Shown here: positions 55,784-64,000 of the stretch, piece after piece
Layout of the letters: every line of letters begins with the position of its first letter
Position numbering within the stretch: the first letter of the stretch is position 1
Assembly: GCA_003255025.1 (NCBI GenBank)
Contig: QANY01002227.1
Coordinates: 1,434,403-1,498,402 of the forward strand
DNA: 64,000 nt
Reading direction: 5' to 3'
DNA from: Datisca glomerata
Lineage: Eukaryota > Streptophyta > Magnoliopsida > Cucurbitales > Datiscaceae
The notes under the pieces: generated by a model
Databases searched by the model: none
The model's input: the letters and a program-made list of their open reading frames with translations, nothing else
Told to the model about the DNA's origin: nothing
Program-made: the position numbers and the translations under genes

Positions 55784-58700
55784 TTATAAGTAAAGATCTT
55801 TCACAATGGGAGGGACACACCCCACCCAGGAAGAAGAGAACTTTAAAGAAATAACATAGCTTGCAAGCCTATCCGCCACACTATCATAATTTTTAGAAAT
55901 ATGGACAATCGAACAATTCGAATGAAAAGAAAGAGCATCACGAATCGCCTTAAGCAAGTCCCCTTCTAGGCCTATATTCATCAAATTCAATCAAACCACT
56001 TGGCATAGAACTTGATTATCAGATTTAACACTAGAAATAACCAAAGATTTCTCACGAGCAAAGCTAAGTCCTTTAAAGAGAGTACCACATTCTGCTGAGA
56101 AGCGAGCGAGTTTCACTTCCTGGAAATGAGCGCACGCGGCAGTCACGTTCCCTAACCAATCACAAATCACCACTCCAATCTCGTACCATAAGCCGAAAAA
56201 GCTACATCCACATTGAGGTTCAACTGCCCTTCCTCCGGTCTAGCCCGACACACATGATTAAGAAGTCTCAGCTTCAGCCCAACAAGCTTGGGAGGGTGGT
56301 GAGCTAGCCACCCTTGGAGAAAGATCTCTGCTTTGTGGATAATATCAGCACTTGTCTCGATCTTTCCTTCATGAATGAAGAAGTTTATAGAAAGCCAAGT
56401 AGACCAGCACATAATGCCATTTTACACAGAGCATTGGTGGGCCAATTAAAGAAGATGAATGAAGAGCATCTAAACAAGTACGGGTATTCTTGATGTCCAA
56501 AGAATTAATACCAAACTCCTTCCAATGATCTAATTTCCAAACTTTTTTATCATAGGGCATAGGAAAAGAGCATGTGTTGTAGATTCCAGATTCCCACAAA
56601 ATTGGTAAAGACTCTAAACTGAAATCCCTTTATTTACAAGATTGTAGTAGGTGGGTAAAATATTCCGAGAGGCCTTCCATAAGAAAACTTTAATTTTAAG
56701 AGGGATGTGCAGATGTCATAGTCTTTTCCACCAACAAACCAAACCAGAAAGAGGTACTACCTGAAGTGCTGTCCATGTCCATCATGTCCCAGTAACCACT
56801 CTTGACTGAATAGATGTCGTCTCTACAGAAGTACCAGATCTTCGTGTTAGGGAAACCCGACTCACAAGGGGAATAGATGAGATAACCTAGACATCATCTT
56901 CATCTAAGAACTCTCTCAACTTGGGGTACAACCATCCTAAAGAGCCAATGAAATCTGTTACTGAGAGATCAGGAGGGTCGTGCTACAGAGGTCTCAACTT
57001 AAACTGTCTAGGCTTATGCAACCAAGCATATTTGAAAGCTGCAATCGAGGCCCCGTTACCAACTCTCCACGTGAGACCACAATTGATGGCTTCTCTGCCC
57101 CACAGAATACTCCTCCAAGAAACCGAATTAGAATTCTTACTCTTTGCATTCTCAAAGTTGACGTTGGGAAAATATTTCCCTTTAAGGACTCTAGTCAAAA
57201 GTAAGCCATGGTTTTGGATGATACGCCAACACTGTTTCCCCAACAGGGCTTTGTTAAATGTTAAGATTCTCTTAAAGCCCATACCATTCTTACTTTTAAG
57301 ACGATAGATATCTGCTAGAGATTCAATGCATCTTAAGACCATTATCAGTGAAGCCTCACAAAAAACTAGCAATAATAGACTTCATCTCTTTATAAACACT
57401 TGCAACGATTTTAAAGCAGTTTATGACATAAATCGGAAGGGCTTGGGCAGAAGCTTTGATAAGAATTTCCTCCCCTCCCCCTGAGAACTACTTCTCTCTT
57501 TCACTTTTGCATAAGCTTCCACATTCTATCTTTGAGGTATCTAAAAATCATCCTTTTGGATCTGCCCATAAAGGCCGTGAGACCAAGATAACTATCAATT
57601 AACATGGAAGTAGGAATGCCCAAAACCCTTGCAACATCTGCTTTGCTCACGAATATGTGCTTGGGGAGAAAACCATGGCAGATTTAAGGAAGTTGATACA
57701 TTGTCCAGAAGCAGCCGTATAATAAATTTTTTAGAATCCTGTTGCCTATCAAAGAGCCTTGGAAAAATAGCAGACTATCATCCGCAAACAGTATGTGAGA
57801 AATCATCAGACCCCGCCTTCCCATTCTCGGGCAATTCAATCGGCCACTCAAAACCCCTGCATTAATGAGGCTGAAAACACCTCCGAATAGAGGACATGAA
57901 GATAAAGGGACATAGAATCTAATTGATGAATCCCCCTTTGAGGAAAGATAACCCAAGAAGGGCCTCCATTCACTAGGACAGCAACTGAGGCTGATGAAAT
58001 GCACCTCAGAATGCTTCTAATAAACTCAATGTTAAAGCCCATCATCTACATCACCAATTAGATATAGCCACACTCAACACGATCATAAGTCTTGCTCATA
58101 TCAAGTTTAATAGCAGCAAACCTTGTCTTTCACATCTATGAAAGCAAACATAATGGAGAGCTTCAAAGCCAGCCATCATATTATCAGAAAATAAACGACC
58201 CTTAATGAACACTCTGATTCTTTGAGATAATACGGAAGAACATTTTTAATCATATTAGCAATATCTTTTAGGGCTGCCAAGACTTCAAGATATGTGTATG
58301 GTCGAGTCAGATCACGGTTCATCTCATCAGTGAAACTCTAGGGATATCTTTCATTGTCGTAATCAGATCACTCTCTAAATGACAGGATGACACCCATAAA
58401 GATTCAAAATCTATGGTAGCAAGCTCTCCCATCTCCATCTGGTCCTCAACCCAAGTCCCACTCTCATGCTTTAGGGCTATAATATTATTCTTCTTCCTTG
58501 TTGAAGCTTTAGAATGGAAAAACTTTGTATTAGAATCACCCACCATAAGTTAATTGGACTTTGCACTTTGGGCCCAATAGATTTCCTCTTAAAGGAGGAG
58601 AGTTTCCATCTCTTTATGAAGCTGCTTAACTTGATGACCCATATAATTCCCCTGACCCGAGGCATACAACAAATCAAGAGCCTTCTGAGTCTCACCAATC

Positions 58701-59610
58701 TTCTTTGACATCTTCCCAAATTTAGATTTACTCCAACTGTACAATGAGGATGCACACTGAATCCTTAACAATTTTCTCAAATTTTAATTTAATATGACTC
58801 AAAGTGGATCTGATGCACGGATCATACTCAAAAGGAAGCCACAATGGTCTATGATCTGAAGACAGAAAACCCATGTGAATTATCTTCACAAAGGGGAACT
58901 GATCCATCCATTCACCTAAAGTAAAGGCCTGGTCTAACCTCTCCATAATCAACGCCTCCCCTTCTCTCTTATTAGACCAGGTGAAAGGAGGGCCTTGAAA
59001 GGAGTAATACCACAATCTGAAATGAAATCATGAAAAGCGTCCATTCTGGGATCCGAACACTGAGCGTCCCCACTCTTATCTTCCCAATCAAATATCTCAT
59101 TAAAGTCCTCAAATACCAACCATGGCAAATCACTGATCGAGTCAAACCTCCAGAGTAGAAACCAAGATTGATTTCGCCGAGTTGGGTCTAGATCCCCATA
59201 AAAACCAACGAGTCACCACTGAAAAACTTCTAGATTACTAACCTATGCATCGATATTCCCTGGAGAGAAGGATCGAAGCTTGACAGAGAAACCCACCTTT
59301 CAAATTAACACTAGCCCGCCACCAAGGCCGACCCTATCAACACAAAACCCATTCTGAAACCAGATATTTCTCTGCAGAACATCTAAACCTTATGAATGAA
59401 GCTTAGTTTCCATCAGAAAAATGATGGAGGGATCTTTAAGGAGATCAATCTTCTTAGAGCTCGGACCACCCGAGGGTTCCTAAGCAGAGCATTCCAAATA
59501 ATTAGATTCATTTTTGGCAACTGGTTCGAGAATTGGATCTTCCTACTGAGGTCTGAGAAGCTCCGACTGATCATCAAATTTAGAAACAACATATGCCTTC
59601 TTCGAGTCAC
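55784..59610 (-). pseudogene. LINE ORF2: endonuclease, reverse transcriptase, RNase H
   Basis: Endonuclease starts near 59560 (RNPRVVRALRRLISLK, IFLMETKL) and ends at SSDHRPLWLPFEYD (about 58860); the SDHRPL motif is a catalytic hallmark of this endonuclease type. The linker includes VGDSNTKFFHSKAS (58546-58505). The RT active site at 57777-57788 is FADD (HILFADDSLLFF). The next block, 57372-56983, shows LKSKNGMGFKRILTFNKALL, GKQCWRII and SVSWRSILWGREAI. RNase H at 56260-55790 keeps its acidic residues in LNVDVAF, AECGTLFKGL and VKSDNQVL. The enzyme copied its own RNA at nicked target DNA; this copy cannot, being broken in many places. Confidence 0.86.
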
Positions 59611-60289
59611 CATCCCTTGGGGAGTCTTCCTTCAATTTTCTTTTAATTGATAATTTAGTGGGCATGTTTGAGGAAGACGCCAAAATGGGAGATCCATTGG
59701 GTGCCACTAATGGGGATTTGTCTTTTCCATTTTTTCAGCCCCTTATGTGTCCCATGGGTTTTAAAATCTTGACCCACGTTACCTTGCATAGGAAGCTCAC
59801 TACTGCCCTTGGAATCTATCTGACCTACTAAGAAGTGAACCATATTACCCTACCCTATCAATCAGGCCCACTTGAACCAGACCCTCCTCATTAATTCTTA
59901 GTTTTACGAGCCCCATGGGATTTGACCCAAAACCTGCTATGATTTTTCCACTTCTTTCTTCCCCTCCACGCCAACCACTTATTTCCCTTCCATTGGATTA
60001 GGCTCTGTCAAACAAAGTGGAACCACTCTCCCCTTCACCTCAACACCACTCATTCATTTCCTTGACCCAACGATATTCCCCTCCCCCTCATCAGTCCTGC
60101 CTGATTTCAGTACACTCCTCCACCCCCACTCATTAACACAGTGGCACCACCACCTAAAAACACCTCCCTCCCCCTCTAAGATTTTTGCTCCTTACCACCA
60201 TTAATGGTACCACCCACTAGAGAAGAGGACCCATGAGAAACCCCGTCCTCCCCCGTGAACTATGCCAAGCTCCATTCTGGCTGATTGGA

Positions 60290-60575
60290 CGTTTCCCTAC
60301 CGGCCGGACTCCTACCCACTACTTCTTCTCTAACGACTTCTCCCTTGGTTTATCCTTGCTCGCAGCACGAAGCCAATCCCCATAATGACGGCCTTTGTCT
60401 CTGCCACCAAAATCAATGTTAAATTTCATATCACAATCTCTGCTTAAGTGGGTAAGCCTTCAACAAGAATAGCAAAAAACATACAGTTTTTCGTATTTGA
60501 AATTAACACATATGGGATAAAGATTGAAGGGCACTTTAATCTTCATCCCCCTAACCAGAGGTAACTCTAACTTAA
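60290..60575 (-). pseudogene. LINE ORF1 fragment with CCHC zinc knuckle
   Basis: The - strand reads LPLVRGMKIKVPFNLYPICV, NFKYEKLYVFCYSC, stop, RLTHLSRDC, then DMKFNIDFGGRDKGRHYGDW and LRAASKDKPREKS. The knuckle is CX2CX4HX4C with an in-frame TGA inside it. This matches the conserved C-terminal half of plant L1 ORF1 (RNA-binding protein). A degenerate proline/serine-rich tail may extend to about 59650. Confidence 0.82.
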
Positions 60576-60577
60576 TT

Positions 60578-61103
60578 GAATTACAATCTCAATAGTCGAG
60601 GTATTTCCCGTCAATTTGAACTCACTCATGTGACATATCAAAGATCGTAACTAACTAAATCAAGCTACATATTCACCTCAAGATTAAAGTAATTATGAAA
60701 ATACTCTTAAGGTGTAACAATTAGATTTATAGCTAAGTAAGCAGTTTTGGGCTCTAAATTAATTTATTACCGGTTTATTCAACATGTTTATAAGATGTCT
60801 AGGTTAACTGTTTGAGTCTCCATTAGTTCAACCTAACAATCGTAATCAGATTCGATTTTCTAGTCGATCCTAAGACTATAAATATCATTCTGAACTTTTT
60901 CAGAAGAGTTCATCTGGAGACTCATCTGTCTTCACTCTTCGTTCATTGATGAAAGTTCCACGACTTGAATAAATTATAAACACACTTTAATTTTAAATAA
61001 AACTTTCAATTTATTCATAAGAATTCAATAATACTAATGTCTGAGAAATAACTAAATACAAATAAATAGTTATTATACGCTACTTTATGGACATATTCCA
61101 ACA
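60578..61103 (-). repeat. Element F 3' LTR, partial
   Basis: Matches 10603-11146 of element B LTR; the remaining 1.25 kb of LTR is missing at the junction with the LINE. Confidence 0.88.
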
Positions 61104-61119
61104 ATCTCCCACTTAGGCT

Positions 61120-63470
61120 AAATTAGGCTTGTACAATCTACTTAAAGTTTTCGTGAATGGATCTTTCAGGTTGTTGACCATCGAAATATGCGTAACCACA
61201 ATGTCTTCACACTGAACAATTTATCTAATCAGGTTATATTTACATTCTATGTGTTTGGATCTCTTATGGCTTCTAGATTTCTTAGAATTCGCTACAGCCC
61301 CACTGTTATCACAATAAAGTGATATGAGCTTGTCAGCATCTGGTACAACTTTCAAAGTCTTCAAGAACTTTCTTAGCCATATAGCCTCCTTTGCAGCTTC
61401 ACAAGCTGTCATATATTCAACTTCCATGGTAGATTCAGCAATATAAGATTGTTTGATACCTCTCCATACAATTGCTCCACCGTTCAGGACGAACGCCGAT
61501 CCTAAAGTGGACCTCCTAGAATCCTTGTTTGCTTGAAAATTGAAATCAGTAAACCCCATCATATTTAGGTCAGTATCTGAATACACAAGCATGTAGTTCC
61601 TCGTTCTCCTTAAATATTAAAGAATATGTTTGATGGTATTCTAATGTTCGATTCTAGGATTAGATTGGAAACGACTCACCACGCCCATGACATAACAAAT
61701 GTTTGGCCTAATGTAAAGCATCACGTACATGAGACTTCCTACGGCTGAGGCATCAGAAATATTTCTCATGTTTTCCTCTTCTCGATGAGTCTTAGGAGAC
61801 TGCTCCTTAGAGAGGCTAACTCCATGTCTACAAGGAAAAATTCTTTCTTGGAGTTTTACATACTGAAGTGATCCAACGCCTTATCAATATAAGATGCTTG
61901 AGATAGTGCTAATTGTATGTTCTTCATATCTCAAACGATCTGAATACCTAAGACAAATGCAGCTTCTCTAAGATCTTTCATATCAACAAGTCAAATCTTG
62001 ACATCAGATAATTTTTCTACATCATTCTTAATAAGTAGAATATCATCTATGTACATGACTATAAAAACCACATTCCCTTCGTGTATCAGCTTATACACAT
62101 GGCCCGTCCACTAACCGTTCAAAATTATAATTTTTAATAGTTTCGTCGAATCTAATATTCCACGATCGCGACGCTTGCTTAAGTCAATAAATGGACTTCT
62201 GCAGTTTGCAAACTTTATCCTCTTGGCATTTCTCCATGAACTCGTATGGTTGAGCCATATAAATGTGCTCATCAAGATTGCCATTCAAAAAATTAGTCTT
62301 GACGTCCATTTGTCAGTTTTCATAATCAAGGGCAGCAGCAATCGACAAAAGGATTCGGGTGGATTGAAGCATGGCCACCAACGACAAGGTATCCTCATAG
62401 TCTATACCTTCTTTTGGGTGTAGCCCTTGGCTACCAGCCTAGCTTTGAATATCTCTACATTCTCATCCGGACCTCTTTTCTTCTTATAGATCAATTTGCA
62501 TCCTACGGGTTTTACCCCTTTCAGGAGGATCTACAAGCTTTTAGATTCCATTCGACTAAATCAAATGTATCTCAACGTTCATGACTTCTTGCCATAGGTT
62601 TGCTTCAGGACCTGCCATGGTCTCTAAGTAGGAGACAGGTTCATCAAGGTCCTTATCTGAGACAGCTGTCAAAGCTTCTCCACATGACATATACCTTTCA
62701 GGTTGTTTCACAACCCTCCCACTACGTCGAGGCTCTATAGGCTCTGGCTCTTGTCGTGGTTCTTCCAATATTGAATCAGAAATAGTTTCTGATTGGAGAG
62801 TCGGTGTACTCCCACTCAATAATTTCTCTAGCACAACTATGTTTCTCGGCTTTACAATTTTAATGTAATCTTCTTCAAGAAAATGAGCATTAGTGCTAAC
62901 GAATATTTTCTGGTCAGTCGTACTGTAGAAGATGTACTCCTTCCTTCCTTTAGGATATCCTACGAACATGTATAATTCTGAATGACTGACCAACTTGCCT
63001 GTCTTCAGTTTTAGATAATGTGTTGGGCACCCTCATATTTTAAAATGGTTAATAGATGACTTTCGTCCATACCATCTTTCATATGGTGTACCAGGCACCC
63101 TCTTAGACGAAACTTGGTTCAGAATATATGCTGATGTTTCCAAGGCATATCTCCAAAAGGAATCTGAGATAGATAAGTAACTCATCATGGATCTAATCAT
63201 ATCCATCAGAGTTTGATTCCTTCTCTGTGGCACTCCATTTTACTACGTACCAGGTGCTGTAAGCGGAGAAAGAACACATTCTTCTTTAAAAAAGTATTCG
63301 AACTCTCTTAGCAAGTACTCTTCACCACGATCGGATCGTAGTGTTTGATTTATTTTTCTAATTGCTTTTCAACCAAGGCCTTATACTCTTTGAACTTTTC
63401 AAAGGTTTCAGACTTTTGACGTATTAGATAAACATAACCAAAACGTGAGTAGTCATCAGTGAAGTTTACG
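61120..63470 (-). pseudogene. Copia element F: integrase, RT, RNase H
   Basis: Integrase core remnants lie at 63470-63300, and its C-terminal part at 63233-62940 (PQRRNQTLMDMIRSMMSYL, ILNQVSSKRVPGTPYERW, LYMFVGYPKGRKEYIFYS). The linker ends ETMAGPEANLWQEVMNVEI (about 62640-62560). RT lies at 62500-61990, with an intact catalytic YIDD at 62043-62054. RNase H: 61592-61221 with NYMLVYSDTDLNMMGFTDF, GGAIVWRGIKQSYIAESTME, VEYMTACEAAKEAIWLRKF and SLYCDNSGAVANSKKSRSH. That last 124-codon block is uninterrupted. This is the best preserved copia RNase H in the window, though frame breaks occur upstream. Confidence 0.88.
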
Positions 63471-63650
63471 AAGGATTTGAGACTATAGAAGTCAGCCCTC
63501 CTTAGCTCTTAGAAGTACTTAATGATTTCCAAGAGGCCCAATGTATTTTACTTCCATCAGAATTAAAACCCCACCAAAATTTAGCAAACAAGGCTTCTAA
63601 CTCATAATAGAGTGTGAAAAGGATACGAAAAACATGCATAGACTAGATAG
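63471..63650 (-). pseudogene. Second LINE fragment (RT C-terminal region)
   Basis: The - strand reads LEALFAKFWWGFNSDG, SKIHWASWKSLSTSKS and GGLTSIVS, the conserved FWWG...KIHW.SW..L block that follows the RT of plant L1 LINEs. It is not collinear with the LINE at 55744-60575, so it is a separate copy. Ends are uncertain. Confidence 0.65.
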
Positions 63651-64000
63651 GGAGAAGATCTTTACAATGAGTTTTTTATCCAATGAGTTTAATGTCTTAA
63701 TTCTTTCTAACTTGTCCGAGAAGATCTTTACACATGTGGTGCGTGCTTTCTTTAAGATCTAGTATGCGTTCGTGTTCTTTTCTTTTTCTACTTACAAAGA
63801 ACAGAATATTAATATATTTTCCATAATATCACAGACGATATTTGTTTTTATTAATAATGAACATGTACCAAGTTTTTTTTGTCAAGAGAATATATAACGA
63901 TTGCTCAGTTGACGTGAACGCAACCAAATAGTTTTTGCTATTTGATAAAAAAAATCGGATCAAATAGCTTTTGCAAATGTGTTTCACGGTACTGAGTACA
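63651..64000. other. Unassigned AT-rich sequence
   Basis: No gene, repeat pair or RNA recognised up to the window edge. Confidence 0.5.

Larger units (their letters stand above)
55744..60575 (-). mobile_element. L1-type LINE, decayed, 5' end truncated
   Basis: Read right to left: ORF1 C-terminal zinc knuckle (about 60570-60360), endonuclease (59610-58800), RT (about 58550-57700), zinc-finger/RT-connecting region (57372-56450) and RNase H (56412-55784), then a short A-rich end at about 55744. The order is that of plant L1 LINEs with an RNase H domain. The 5' part beyond 60575 is replaced by the broken LTR of element F. Many stops and frameshifts. Confidence 0.88.
60578..63470 (-). mobile_element. 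Copia element F, truncated at both ends
   Basis: Same LTR family and closely similar pol to elements A and B. It has a partial 3' LTR (60578-61103), polypurine tract (61104-61114, AAGTGGGAGAT on the - strand) and pol as far as the integrase core. Both outer ends are abrupt: LINE ORF1 sequence on the left, a second LINE fragment on the right. Confidence 0.87.

Noticed and set aside
1..64000. tRNA, rRNA or snRNA genes
   Set aside because: None seen; the only tRNA-like words (15860-15913) lack a cloverleaf, and the tRNA-like 12-17 base motifs at 9336, 14446 and 42986 are primer-binding sites.

Overview
The window is plant nuclear DNA, most likely from a dicot. The evidence is AT-rich intergenic sequence packed with plant-type Ty1/copia and Ty3/gypsy LTR retrotransposons, an L1-type LINE with a C-terminal RNase H, a CACTA transposon with TSD, hAT-like and foldback elements, and one plant-specific DUF538 gene. 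Nothing suggests bacterial, organellar or viral origin, and the species cannot be named from the sequence. Only one host gene looks intact (DUF538, 48146-48634, + strand).

Layout. (1) 1-24.1 kb is an old copia element (A, + strand, 5' end outside the window). It is split by two later copia insertions: B (2052-11146, - strand) in the integrase/RT linker and C (12318-22312, + strand) in RNase H. Removing B and C and one copy of each 5-bp target duplication restores A's reading frame. C carries a hAT-like element (15315-16151) in its leader. A ends in a 3' LTR (22673 to about 24105). (2) 24.1-44.9 kb is a second copia element (D, + strand) whose 5' LTR is lost. It is split by a 4.0-kb CACTA transposon (27852-31891) in RNase H and by an 11.8-kb Ty3/gypsy element (E, - strand, 32462 to about 44282) in its 3' non-coding end. 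(3) 44.9-55.7 kb is low-copy-looking AT-rich DNA with the DUF538 gene, foldback/MITE-like elements, small tandem duplications and microsatellites. (4) 55.7-60.6 kb is a decayed L1 LINE (- strand). (5) 60.6-63.5 kb is a truncated copia element (F, - strand, same family as A and B). A scrap of a second LINE follows, then unassigned sequence.

The most interesting unit is element E. It has the dual RNase H of the Tat lineage. Between pol and the 3' LTR it carries a separate multi-exon gene in antisense orientation, with its own TATA box, a region resembling the 'putative gypsy type transposon' family and a coiled-coil tail. Its LTRs hold a minisatellite in which every unit is an imperfect hairpin, and several units differ by paired changes that keep the stem. 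I found no convincing wholly new system. The antisense gene and the hairpin array are the two items most worth following.

All transposon coding regions carry stops and frameshifts and are listed as pseudogenes. Boundaries quoted to the base are read from repeat ends and target duplications; those marked 'about' are estimates. No alignment or database search was run.
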